From Prochlorococcus sp. HOT208_60m_808M21 (GTDB lineage Bacteria; Cyanobacteriota; Cyanobacteriia; PCC-6307; Cyanobiaceae): a stretch of DNA of 64,000 nucleotides. The notes beneath the pieces are model-generated. The model saw only the letters and a program-made list of their open reading frames with translations, searched no databases and was not told the DNA's origin. The DNA lies in the NCBI GenBank assembly GCA_002026005.1, contig MWOX01000133.1:1-64000 (forward strand). The letters run 5' to 3'. Both the position numbers and the translations under genes were made by a program. Shown here in pieces: positions 1 to 7,226 of the stretch; position 1 is the first letter of the stretch; each line of letters starts with the position of its first letter.

Positions 1-108
1 TAGATAAAAATGATTTTTTTGATTTATGTACATTGCTTTAAACTATAGTATTAATTTAATTTAAATATTAATATTTATAGAAAACTTATTTCATAAATTT
101 ATAACTCA

Positions 109-237
109 ATGGCTCCAATTTTTAAATGTTTAATCTGTAGAAAGGATATAGAGAGATCAACAAAAACATTTTGGAGTAAAAAAGGTCATTTATTATGTTC
201 TACATGCTTGGATAATATAGATAAAAAGAAAATTTAA
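109..237 (+). CDS. Zinc-ribbon microprotein, 42 aa
   Basis: This is a short open frame from ATG to TAA encoding 42 residues. It has two CxxC knuckles, Cys7/Cys10 and Cys30/Cys33, separated by 19 residues, with a basic and aromatic stretch between them (FWSKKGH). That spacing is what a small treble-clef or zinc-ribbon fold would have, so I infer a Zn-binding protein that may bind nucleic acid or a partner protein. I see no Shine-Dalgarno sequence, which is common in this genome. I do not recognise a named family. The regular four-cysteine pattern in such an AT-rich sequence makes a chance ORF unlikely. Confidence 0.6.
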   Translation: MAPIFKCLICRKDIERSTKTFWSKKGHLLCSTCLDNIDKKKI

Positions 238-551
238 ATAAATAATTTTTAAAAATTCTGCTATGGTTTTTCTAAATCGAACCTAGAGAGATCAAGTTAA
301 TTCAACCGCAATTCGTTATTGTCGTCGTAAAAAGAATTATGGCTAATTCCTGTTATTTTTTCTGTTAATTAGCAAATAATTTTTTGGAAAGAAATTTAGA
401 ACTAAATAAACTAAAAAAATATCCTCAAGTTTTTGAAAATATAATATGAAATTATAATTTCGTAAAATTGAGGATAATTAAGGGTTATTTAATAACTATT
501 AGATATATAAAAATGCTAACAGTTAAATATTAAATTCTGTATTAATAAAAT
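238..551. other. Non-coding stretch between microprotein and hli
   Basis: This stretch of 314 bases has no convincing gene. It contains the hli terminator (413-475). At 263-346 there is a short frame starting with ATG, interrupted by an in-frame TAG at 284-286, that would resume for 19 more residues ending in a basic RRKKNYG tail. I see no other ORF or tRNA here. Confidence 0.5.
413..475 (-). terminator. Intrinsic terminator of hli
   Basis: ATCCTCAA at 421-428 pairs with TTGAGGAT at 468-475. The stem extends inward through TTTT/AAAA across one bulged G, giving about 12 base pairs. Read on the minus strand, the hairpin is followed at once by a seven-T tract (A7 on the plus strand, 413-419). 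A stem plus U-tract is the classical rho-independent form, and it lies about 75 bases beyond the hli stop codon. Confidence 0.6.
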
Positions 552-659
552 TTAAAACCAGCCAGGGATGATTTGTCCAGTAGTCACATATGCTCCTACT
601 GCTGCAACGAAACCTAACATTGCTGCCCAACCATTAAAACGTTCTGCTTCAGGTGTCAT
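552..659 (-). CDS. hli: High-light-inducible protein (Hli/Scp), 35 aa
   Basis: This encodes a single-helix member of the chlorophyll a/b-binding-like family that sits in the thylakoid membrane and helps photoprotection, probably by binding chlorophyll and carotenoid near photosystems. The 35-residue product begins MTPEAERFNG and carries the family signature ExxNG-x-x-AMxGF (Glu6, Asn9, Gly10, Ala13, Met14, Gly16, Phe17), followed by one transmembrane helix ending in GQIIPGWF. The Arg usually seen after NG in longer members is Trp11 here. It is a monocistronic gene with a probable promoter at 686-715 and a terminator at 413-475. It is one of the shortest Hli forms but appears complete. Confidence 0.93.
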   Translation of the reverse strand: MTPEAERFNGWAAMLGFVAAVGAYVTTGQIIPGWF

Positions 660-685
660 GATTAAAATGATAAAAGTATGTGAAT

Positions 686-715
686 ATTGTAACAGTAATT
701 ATGAAGCTTTGTAAA
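686..715 (-). promoter_or_regulatory. Probable hli promoter
   Basis: On the minus strand TTTACA (715-710) and TACAAT (691-686) are separated by 18 bases. They resemble -35 and -10 hexamers and would place transcription start roughly 20 bases upstream of the hli ATG. This is inferred from sequence only. Confidence 0.4.
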
Positions 716-752
716 GTAATTTTTAGTTTTTTTGCGAGATTTCACTAAAAAG

Positions 753-790
753 TACAGTATATCTCTTAAATTTACAGTATTGTTACAAAT
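753..790. repeat. TACAGTAT direct repeats upstream of hli
   Basis: TACAGTAT occurs at 753-760 and again at 773-780, exactly 20 bases apart (about two helical turns), and TTACAAAT follows at 783-790. TTTACA and GTTACA half-elements are 11 bases apart (771, 782), close to but not the 10-base period of the cyanobacterial HLR1 element bound by RpaB. It is a candidate light-stress regulatory site for hli. Confidence 0.35.
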
Positions 791-1082
791 ATGTGTTAAA
801 TAATTTCGCTTGGTTCGCCTTGAAAAAAGAAATTTCAGATAATTAATAACAATTAAATTTAAATTTTAAATAAATAGTATTCTCAGCAACTTGATAAGAT
901 TTAGAACTGCTTCATATTAAAAGCATCCTAATGATGATCCTAGATTTTATCTAGGGACGAATTTGCTTGAAATTTAATTTGAAATACTTAAATAATTAAA
1001 AACTACAAGAGTTAGGTAAGTTAATTGAAATTTGGAAGCTATTTCCTTTCACTTTTAATAAGATGAACTCAATTTAAAAATA

Positions 1083-1154
1083 TGGGTCGCCTGAGATTCG
1101 AACTCAGGACCAGCCGGTTAAAAGCCGGATGCTCTACCGCTGAGCTAGCGACCC
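1083..1154 (-). tRNA. trnK: tRNA-Lys (anticodon UUU)
   Basis: The reverse complement folds as a tRNA. The acceptor GGGTCGC pairs with GCGACCC, the D arm is GCTC...GAGC, the anticodon loop is CTTTTAA with anticodon TTT, and the T arm is CTGAG-TTCGAAT-CTCAG. The discriminator base is A and no CCA is encoded. A T/C mismatch sits at the base of the anticodon stem. The gene stands alone between hli and psbY. Confidence 0.95.
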
Positions 1155-1332
1155 ATTTTGTAAAATCGAGTACATATGAAATTATCCCTTTTTAAGGTAA
1201 AAAAAACAACTTTTTATCTCAAGTTGAACAATAGAAAAACAATTCTTAACTTATGAAATAAAAAATTAAAATTTCTCTCTAAATTTACACTTAAAAGTTA
1301 AAATAATTTAATTAAGTAATAGGATTTTTAAA

Positions 1333-1449
1333 ATGCTTAGAGCAATCGTAGTTTTTGCACCCATTATTGCCGCTTTAGCTTGGGTTATTTTCAACATACA
1401 AAAACCAGCAAGAGAGCAATTCAATAGGGACTTTTTGGGCAAGGATTAA
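1333..1449 (+). CDS. psbY: Photosystem II protein PsbY, 38 aa
   Basis: PsbY is a one-helix subunit at the edge of photosystem II near cytochrome b559. The frame encodes 38 residues beginning [15 protein letters not shown]. It has a single membrane helix from about residues 4 to 22 and a charged cytosolic tail ending in DFLGKD, which matches PsbY of marine picocyanobacteria from memory of the family. AGGATTT lies about 6 bases ahead of the ATG as a weak ribosome-binding site. The stop codon is only 6 bases before the TTG start of trmFO, so the two genes are probably co-transcribed and possibly translationally coupled. Confidence 0.85.
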   Translation: MLRAIVVFAPIIAALAWVIFNIQKPAREQFNRDFLGKD

Positions 1450-1455
1450 TCCAAT

Positions 1456-2868
1456 TTGTTAGATAAAGAAGTAATTGTTATTGGTGCTGGTCTCGCAGGA
1501 TCAGAAGCTGCGTGGCAAGTAGCAAATTCTGGTGTGCCAGTCAAACTAGTTGAAATGAGACCTATCAAATCAACTCCAGCTCATCATACGGGTGAATTTG
1601 GAGAGTTGGTTTGTAGTAATAGTTTTGGAGCTTTAAGTCCAGATAGAGCTGCAGGTCTATTGCAAAAAGAACTTAGAATTTTTAAATCATTGGTAGTACA
1701 AACTGCAGACAAATTTGCTGTACCGGCAGGTGGCGCTTTGGCAGTTGATAGATCTAAATTTAGTATCGCTTTAACTGATGCTTTATCTAATCATCCTTTG
1801 ATTGAAATTAAGAGATTTGAACAGTTGGATATCCCAAGCAAAGAAAATATAACTATCCTCGCAACTGGTCCATTAACTGCTGATGAATTGTCTTATAAAA
1901 TTCAAGCATTTACAGGTATTGATGAGTGTCATTTTTTTGATGCCGCTAGTCCTATTATTTATGGAGATACTATTGATCAAGAGATTGTATTTAAAGCTAG
2001 TAGGTACGACAAAGGAGATCCAGCATATCTAAATTGCCCTATGGGTAAAAATGAATACATCCATTTCAGAAATGAACTAATAGAAGGAGAACAAGCTAAT
2101 TTAAAAGACTTTGAGAAAGAATCAGCTAATTTCTTTGAAGCTTGCTTGCCAATTGAAGAAATTGCTAGAAGAGGAGTTGATACAATGAGATTCGGACCAT
2201 TGAAATCTATTGGTTTGTGGAATCCAAAATGGGGAGATTTATTTGATAGGGAGAATAGATTGAAAAAGCGACCTCATGCAGTTGTCCAATTAAGGAAAGA
2301 AGATTTAGAAGGAAAATTGCTAAATATGGTAGGTTTTCAAACTAACCTCAAATGGTCTGAACAAAAAAGAATTTTTAGGTTGATTCCAGGTTTAGAAAAG
2401 GCTGAATTTGTACGTTTTGGAGTAATGCATAGAAATACTTTTTTAGAATCTCCAAAATTACTTTTACCGACATTGCAATTTATGAAAAGAGATAACCTTT
2501 TTGCTGCTGGTCAAATAACGGGGACGGAAGGTTACGCAGCAGCAGCAGCAGGGGGCTTGCTTGCAGGAATAAATGCATCCTTATTAGCTAAGGGCAAAAA
2601 ACCAGTTAGTTTTCCTGATGAATCAATGATTGGTTCTCTAATAAATTTTATCAGTAACAAAAATCAAATATTATCTAATCAGAAAAAGAATAAATTTCAA
2701 CCAATGCCTGCTTCATTTGGTTTGGTTCCAGAACTTTCTAAAAGAATAAAAGATAAAAGATTAAGGTACAAAGCTTATCAAGAAAGATCTACAGAAGCCT
2801 TGAATGACTTTAAAAATAAACTAGATTCTTGTTTTGATAAAGACCACTTACTTAGCAAAATTTACTAA
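1456..2868 (+). CDS. trmFO: Methylenetetrahydrofolate-tRNA (uracil-5-)-methyltransferase TrmFO
   Basis: TrmFO makes 5-methyluridine at position 54 of the tRNA T loop, using methylenetetrahydrofolate and FADH2. The 470-residue protein opens with an FAD dinucleotide-binding motif, [11 protein letters not shown] (residues 10-20). Cys53 in LVCSNSFG is at the place of the family's active-site nucleophile, and a second conserved Cys lies in FEACLPIEE. The glycine-rich [12 protein letters not shown] segment near residue 355 closes the flavin site. Length is normal for the family. The start is TTG, chosen because [10 protein letters not shown] is the expected N terminus and no upstream ATG fits. It follows psbY by 6 bases. 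Confidence 0.93.
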   Translation: MLDKEVIVIGAGLAGSEAAWQVANSGVPVKLVEMRPIKSTPAHHTGEFGELVCSNSFGALSPDRAAGLLQKELRIFKSLVVQTADKFAVPAGGALAVDRSKFSIALTDALSNHPLIEIKRFEQLDIPSKENITILATGPLTADELSYKIQAFTGIDECHFFDAASPIIYGDTIDQEIVFKASRYDKGDPAYLNCPMGKNEYIHFRNELIEGEQANLKDFEKESANFFEACLPIEEIARRGVDTMRFGPLKSIGLWNPKWGDLFDRENRLKKRPHAVVQLRKEDLEGKLLNMVGFQTNLKWSEQKRIFRLIPGLEKAEFVRFGVMHRNTFLESPKLLLPTLQFMKRDNLFAAGQITGTEGYAAAAAGGLLAGINASLLAKGKKPVSFPDESMIGSLINFISNKNQILSNQKKNKFQPMPASFGLVPELSKRIKDKRLRYKAYQERSTEALNDFKNKLDSCFDKDHLLSKIY

Positions 2869-2892
2869 GATTAGTTATCAGAGATCCAAAAA

Positions 2893-4437
2893 ATGGAATT
2901 AAATAATGAAAATTTCGATGCAATTATTATTGGCTCAGGAATAGGAGGGTTAGTAACTGCTTCACAATTGGCGGCGAAAGGAGCTCAAGTATTAGTTCTT
3001 GAAAAATATATTATTCCAGGTGGAAGTGGAGGCTCTTTTAAGAGAAAAGGTTATACCTTTGATGTAGGGGCTTCAATGATTTTTGGATTTGGAGAGAAAG
3101 GTTATACCAATTTATTAACTCGTGCTTTGAGAGATGTAAATGAAAAATGCGAAACTATTCCCGATCCTGTTCAACTGGAATATCATTTACCAAATAACTT
3201 TAATATTTCTGTAGATAAAAATTATGAGCAATTTATAAGCAAATTATCAGCGAGTTTCCCCAAGGAAAAAAAGGGTATAAGGAAATTCTACGATACTTGT
3301 GCAAGTGTATTTAAATGTTTAGATTCAATGCCTCTTTTATCAATTGAGGATCCAAGTTATCTTTTTAAAGTTTTCTTTAAATCTCCATTATCCTGTTTAG
3401 GGTTAGCAAGATGGTTACCAGCAAATGCAGGAGATGTTGCGAGAAAGTTTATAAAAGATCCTGAACTTTTAAAATTTATCGATATCGAATGTTTTTGTTG
3501 GTCTGTAATGCCAGCTCTAAAAACCCCTATGATTAATGCGGGAATGGTATTTACAGATAGGCATGCTGGGGGGATAAATTATCCAAAAGGGGGAGTTGGA
3601 ACGATAGCAGAGAAGTTTGTTTCTGGTATTGAAAAATTAGGAGGAAAAGTTAGATATAAAGCCAATGTTACTGAAATCCTCCTAAAAGATGAGAAAGCGG
3701 TAGGAGTTAAGCTCTCAAATGGAGAAGAGATATATTCAAATATTGTTGTGTCCAACTCCACTAGATGGGATACATTTGGATTAAAAGATAATACCAAAGG
3801 ATTAATTTCTAGTAAAAACGTGCCAAAAAGTGAATATAAGTGGTCAGAAACTTATAAACCCTCGCCTTCTTTTGTTTCGATTCACCTTGGAGTAGAAAAA
3901 AATCTAATATCTGATAATTTTAATTGTCATCATATAATCGTTGAAAATTGGGATGCATTAGAAAGCGAAAAGGGAGTTATTTTTGTTTCTATACCTACTT
4001 TGCTTGACTCGTCCTTGGCTCCAGAAGGTAAACATATCGTACATGCATTTACTCCTTCATCGATGAAGGAATGGGAAGGCCTATCAAGGAAAGAATATTT
4101 GCAAAAGAAAGAAAAATATTTTTCATTTCTTGTTGAAAAAATATCAACTATTCTTCCTAATCTTGAACAAAATATTGATCACAGAGAAATTGGTACTCCC
4201 AAAACTCATAAGAAGTTTCTTGGGAGATTTGAAGGTAGTTATGGGCCAATTCCCAGTAAAAAGTTGCTTGGACTTTTGCCAATGCCTTTCAACACTACAA
4301 AAATTCAAAACCTTTATTGTGTAGGGGATTCATGCTTCCCTGGCCAAGGTCTAAATGCAGTTGCTTTTAGTGGATACGCATGTGCTCATAAAATAGGTGC
4401 AAAGTTAAACCTAAACATTTTTAAATTGCCCGATTAA
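2893..4437 (+). CDS. crtH: Carotenoid (prolycopene) isomerase CrtH
   Basis: CrtH converts poly-cis prolycopene to all-trans lycopene at the membrane, before cyclisation by CrtL. The 514-residue protein has the FAD motif IIIGSGIGGLVTASQLAAKG at residues 11-30, followed by LEKYIIPGGSGGSF, which is typical of the phytoene desaturase/CRTISO superfamily. The C terminus contains the flavin-closing motif YCVGDSCFPGQGLNAVAFSG. CrtH-type sequence features and length favour CRTISO over phytoene desaturase. It starts 24 bases after trmFO and is followed by a membrane protein after 15 bases, suggesting one transcription unit. Confidence 0.9.
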   Translation: MELNNENFDAIIIGSGIGGLVTASQLAAKGAQVLVLEKYIIPGGSGGSFKRKGYTFDVGASMIFGFGEKGYTNLLTRALRDVNEKCETIPDPVQLEYHLPNNFNISVDKNYEQFISKLSASFPKEKKGIRKFYDTCASVFKCLDSMPLLSIEDPSYLFKVFFKSPLSCLGLARWLPANAGDVARKFIKDPELLKFIDIECFCWSVMPALKTPMINAGMVFTDRHAGGINYPKGGVGTIAEKFVSGIEKLGGKVRYKANVTEILLKDEKAVGVKLSNGEEIYSNIVVSNSTRWDTFGLKDNTKGLISSKNVPKSEYKWSETYKPSPSFVSIHLGVEKNLISDNFNCHHIIVENWDALESEKGVIFVSIPTLLDSSLAPEGKHIVHAFTPSSMKEWEGLSRKEYLQKKEKYFSFLVEKISTILPNLEQNIDHREIGTPKTHKKFLGRFEGSYGPIPSKKLLGLLPMPFNTTKIQNLYCVGDSCFPGQGLNAVAFSGYACAHKIGAKLNLNIFKLPD

Positions 4438-4452
4438 AAGGATCCTTCTGAA

Positions 4453-4959
4453 ATGATAGTAAAATTTAAAACTCTTTTTTTTGTGAAAAGTTCGTTAATT
4501 TCACTTTATTTAGCCCTTACAATTCCTTTACCAATTATTTCAATCGAAAAATTAAAAATCCCCTCTATTATAATTTTTTCTTTAGGACTTTATTTGATAA
4601 TCAATATCACTAGTGATTATGTAGAAACTTGCAGTAATAAAATTTCATATAAAAGTAGCTTTATTTCTAAATTCTTAGGGAAAAAAAATTGGGAGATAAC
4701 TTGGAAAGATATTAAATTAATCAAATCTTTGCCAACCAGCCAGGGTAGTAAAGTTTATTATTTTAATACTTTTCAAGGTGATAATTTTCTTGTCCCACAA
4801 AGAGTGGAAAACTTTGACAAATTCTTATTAATTGTTTCCAGTAATACTGGAATTGCTATTAATGAAATATCTTACATATCACCACTATGGACATATAAAT
4901 TACTGACATTAATATCAGTTTTAATGATTATTGGTGAACTTTTTGCTTTTCTCAATTAA
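4453..4959 (+). CDS. Conserved hypothetical membrane protein, 168 aa
   Basis: I do not recognise a named family. The protein has two closely spaced hydrophobic segments near the N terminus (about residues 8-31 and 35-53), a soluble, strand-rich middle part (about 55-140) and one hydrophobic helix at the C terminus (about 146-166). This layout, membrane helices plus a small beta-rich domain, recalls PH-like membrane proteins, but that is only an impression. It begins 15 bases after crtH, so it probably shares its transcript. Its TAA stop overlaps the stop of the opposing response regulator within a single TTAA. Confidence 0.7.
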   Translation: MIVKFKTLFFVKSSLISLYLALTIPLPIISIEKLKIPSIIIFSLGLYLIINITSDYVETCSNKISYKSSFISKFLGKKNWEITWKDIKLIKSLPTSQGSKVYYFNTFQGDNFLVPQRVENFDKFLLIVSSNTGIAINEISYISPLWTYKLLTLISVLMIIGELFAFLN

Positions 4960-5693
4960 ATGTTATCAATACTGAATCTATAACCTTGTTGCCTAACAGT
5001 GGTTATTCCACCACCTTCTCCCAGTCCAGCCTGTTCTAATTTTCTCCGTAAAGTTAATACCTGAGTATCTACAGACCTAGGGCCACCACTGAAGGGCGGC
5101 CAGGCCATCCTTAAGAGCTCTTGACGACTTCTTACCATTCCAGGGGGCATTAGAAGAGCACAAAGCAGTGCAAACTCCCTAGGGCTTAATTCTACGGGCT
5201 TCTCGCTTAGAGTAACTTGTCTTAAAAGAAGATGAACCTCTAAAGGTCCAACCTCAACTTTTTCTTGTAATCCTATCCTTCCCCTTTTTAGGAGTGTTCT
5301 GCATCTTGCTGCAAGCTCTTCGAGGCCAAAAGGTTTTCTGAGAACATCATCTGCCCCTTCATCTAATAGATTTACTAATGCTTCAACACCTGATCTTGCC
5401 GTTAAAACTATGACTGAAGACCCAAGTTGTTGGGCTAGTCTCATTGCAGTATTCTGCTCGAGTATTTCTGCGCTAACTAATAAGTCAGGTGATTGTTCTC
5501 TGCATAAGTCAATAGCTTCTGCAGCTGTACCTACCGCTGCAGCTAAATGGCCATCTTGGCGAAGCCTTTGCACAAGAACTGTTCTAAGTGTGGGGTGAGG
5601 TTCAACAACTAGAACTCTTGAAGGAGTTTGAGAGCTCGTAGGCAATTGTGAACTGCCAGGAGTTGAAGCTAAGATTTGCTCAGTTGATTGCAT
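4956..5693 (-). CDS. Atypical OmpR/PhoB-family response regulator lacking the phosphoacceptor Asp
   Basis: This 245-residue protein has a Ser/Pro/Thr-rich leader (1-24), a receiver-like domain (26-140) and a winged-helix DNA-binding domain (about 145-240; SPREFALLCALL, VDTQVLTLRRKL, TTVRQQGYRF). Key receiver positions have changed: the phospho-accepting Asp is Ala75 in PDLLVSAEILE, and the acidic pair is reduced to Glu31-Pro32-His33. Thr98 and Lys120 are kept. I therefore infer a DNA-binding regulator that does not depend on aspartyl phosphorylation. Base composition is unusual: two sampled 60-base lines are 48% and 53% GC, far above neighbouring genes. No partner kinase is adjacent. The target genes are unknown. 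Confidence 0.85.
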   Translation of the reverse strand: MQSTEQILASTPGSSQLPTSSQTPSRVLVVEPHPTLRTVLVQRLRQDGHLAAAVGTAAEAIDLCREQSPDLLVSAEILEQNTAMRLAQQLGSSVIVLTARSGVEALVNLLDEGADDVLRKPFGLEELAARCRTLLKRGRIGLQEKVEVGPLEVHLLLRQVTLSEKPVELSPREFALLCALLMPPGMVRSRQELLRMAWPPFSGGPRSVDTQVLTLRRKLEQAGLGEGGGITTVRQQGYRFSIDNI

Positions 5694-5779
5694 TCTTAAT
5701 TACTGTTTGGCCAGGCAATTTTTGATCGTTCTTAATAAGGTATAACAAATGCAAAATAAAAATCAGAATTTATCGAATT

Positions 5780-6049
5780 ATGACATCATTTGAAAACCCT
5801 AAAGCAATTCGTCACTTTCAATCAATTTGCGATAGTTGCCAGGACTTAGTTACTCGTTTTCATACTCCATCTGATCTTAAATTATATAGTGATGGTTATC
5901 TCCAAGCATTAAGGAATTGCAGTAGTTTAGAGCAAAAGGATCAAGAGAAATTAGAAAGATTAATTGAAAGATGGATTCTAGATCCGTCAAGTTTTATTGA
6001 TCCAGATGGAGATGGAAATAAAGGTTTTTTTGATAAAAAAAGGATTTAA
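5780..6049 (+). CDS. Conserved cyanobacterial hypothetical protein, 89 aa
   Basis: This small soluble protein has no signal peptide and no membrane segment. It appears largely helical (about residues 7-70), has two cysteines close together (SICDSCQDLV), and ends with an acidic then basic tail containing DPDGDGNKGF, which could look like a calcium-type loop but is too short to claim one. The overall character resembles small conserved cyanobacterial proteins of unknown function. It is transcribed divergently from the atypical response regulator, with 86 bases between the starts that must hold both promoters, so it may be a target of that regulator. Confidence 0.75.
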   Translation: MTSFENPKAIRHFQSICDSCQDLVTRFHTPSDLKLYSDGYLQALRNCSSLEQKDQEKLERLIERWILDPSSFIDPDGDGNKGFFDKKRI

Positions 6050-6097
6050 AATATTAATTTTTATTAATCTATAAAGTATTTATACTCACTAATTGTC

Positions 6098-6421
6098 TTA
6101 AGACGCTAATTCAATTTCGATTTTTTCTTTAAGAGATCCAGAGTTGTACATTTCAATAAGAATGTCTGATCCACCAAGAAATTCTCCTTTTAAGTAAACT
6201 TGAGGAATTGTTGGCCAATCTGAATATTCTTTGATACCCTCCCTTATGGCGAAATCACTTAAAACATCAAAAGTACCAAATTCTACCCCTAAAGAATTTA
6301 GTATTTGAACTACATTATTGGAAAAACCACATTGAGGCATTAATTTTGTCCCTTTCATGAAAACCATCACTGGATTAGAATCAATCAGTTTTTGTATTTT
6401 ATCTTTTGTTGGGTTGTCCAT
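6098..6421 (-). CDS. grxD: Monothiol glutaredoxin (Grx4/GrxD type)
   Basis: Monothiol CGFS glutaredoxins carry or sense iron-sulfur clusters, usually with BolA partners, in the cytoplasm. The 107-residue protein has the signature MPQCGFS with the cluster-ligating Cys31, upstream VMVFMKGTK (a glutathione-contacting Lys) and the conserved [19 protein letters not shown] block with the cis-Pro. Length is standard for the single-domain form. It lies 3 bases downstream of bolA on the same strand, a pairing found widely in bacteria and eukaryotes, which supports a joint role in Fe-S delivery or iron regulation. Confidence 0.95.
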   Translation of the reverse strand: MDNPTKDKIQKLIDSNPVMVFMKGTKLMPQCGFSNNVVQILNSLGVEFGTFDVLSDFAIREGIKEYSDWPTIPQVYLKGEFLGGSDILIEMYNSGSLKEKIEIELAS

Positions 6422-6424
6422 AAT

Positions 6425-6655
6425 TCAATTTGGAGTTTCTGTTTTTAATGCCAGTGCATGGATAGCCTCTGAAGCTAATTCTTCCTTCAAAGCAGAATAT
6501 ACTAGCTGGTGTTGTTTAACTAATGATAATCCATTAAATTCAGATGCAATTACAGTTACTTGCAAATGATCATTTCCCTTGAGGTTTTCAACAAAAACTT
6601 GGGAACTTGGAATTTTTTTAGTGATTAATTTAATAACTTCTGTTTTGGTAATCAT
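6425..6655 (-). CDS. bolA: BolA family protein
   Basis: BolA-like proteins bind CGFS glutaredoxins through a shared [2Fe-2S] cluster. The 76-residue frame shows the family core: an N-terminal strand region with HLQVTVIASEFNGLSLVKQHQLVY, including the conserved FNGLSLVKQH segment that supplies a ligand histidine, and the final helix SEAIHALALKT. It is immediately upstream of the glutaredoxin gene (3-base gap) and downstream of a secreted helical protein (12 bases), so all probably form one minus-strand transcript. Confidence 0.93.
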   Translation of the reverse strand: MITKTEVIKLITKKIPSSQVFVENLKGNDHLQVTVIASEFNGLSLVKQHQLVYSALKEELASEAIHALALKTETPN

Positions 6656-6667
6656 AGTGAATTTTAA

Positions 6668-7195
6668 TCAACCTTTGTATTTTGTCTCAACAAATCCAAG
6701 TTGGATCAATCTTTCATAAGCTTCTTTACCTTCAGGGCTATTAGGTGACATTATTCTAATTGTCTCAACAAGTAGGGGTACTGCAACCTCAGGCTTTTCA
6801 GTTTTTATATATAAAGAGGCTAATCTCTCATTTGATTCTGCCAAAATTTGTAATGTTTGCTTACCTTTCCTTTGCATTTCATTTGGTATTCTCGCATCAA
6901 TTCCTTTGAAAGATGAATTTAGATCAGAATAAAAAGACGCAAGTTGCTTTGCTAATTTTCTAGAGTCTAAATAAAAATCCTTAGCTTTTTCAAAATCCCC
7001 GTTTTTAATATATTTATCACCTTCTTTTATAAAATATTCAACGTTTGAGATGGAAAGCTTTTTACTCTTATTTGAGAGTACTCTGAAGTCTTGTGGATTC
7101 TTTATTTCTGCATGAACTTCATTTTTGTGAGGAACATTTCCAAAAAATATAAATAAAATTGGGATTAATTTTAAGAATTTCATTTTCTTTTTCAA
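6668..7195 (-). CDS. Secreted helical (TPR-like) hypothetical protein
   Basis: The 175-residue product begins with a basic-hydrophobic signal sequence (MKKKMKFLKLIPILFIFFG) likely cut near residue 30. The mature part is helical. The stretch VEYFIKEGDKYIKNGDFEKAKDFYLDSRKLA resembles one tetratricopeptide repeat, and another weak helical pair follows (SPEGKEAYERLIQLG). I infer a periplasmic or thylakoid-lumen scaffold; no enzyme motif is visible. It is upstream of bolA-grxD and downstream of the acyltransferase gene on the same strand. Confidence 0.75.
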   Translation of the reverse strand: MKKKMKFLKLIPILFIFFGNVPHKNEVHAEIKNPQDFRVLSNKSKKLSISNVEYFIKEGDKYIKNGDFEKAKDFYLDSRKLAKQLASFYSDLNSSFKGIDARIPNEMQRKGKQTLQILAESNERLASLYIKTEKPEVAVPLLVETIRIMSPNSPEGKEAYERLIQLGFVETKYKG

Positions 7196-7226
7196 TTATT
7201 AAAATTTATAGTAACTTATTACAGTT

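Larger units (their letters stand above)
660..1082. other. Intergenic region upstream of hli
   Basis: These 423 bases lack a supportable gene. They hold the likely hli promoter and an array of TACA-containing repeats (753-790). A 7-bp perfect inverted repeat with a 3-base loop (CCTAGAT at 939-945, ATCTAGG at 949-955) has no U-tract, so its role is unclear. A plus-strand 18-codon frame at 658-714 is described among the rejected items. Confidence 0.5.

Noticed and set aside
658..714. An 18-codon plus-strand frame with one CxxC (MIKMIKVCEYCNSNYEAL) overlapping the hli start
   Set aside because: It overlaps the start codon and promoter of hli on the other strand, has a single CxxC and no further support; chance is likely.
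939..955. 7-bp inverted repeat with a 3-base loop as a possible terminator or small RNA
   Set aside because: No U-tract on either side and no gene end nearby; insufficient evidence.
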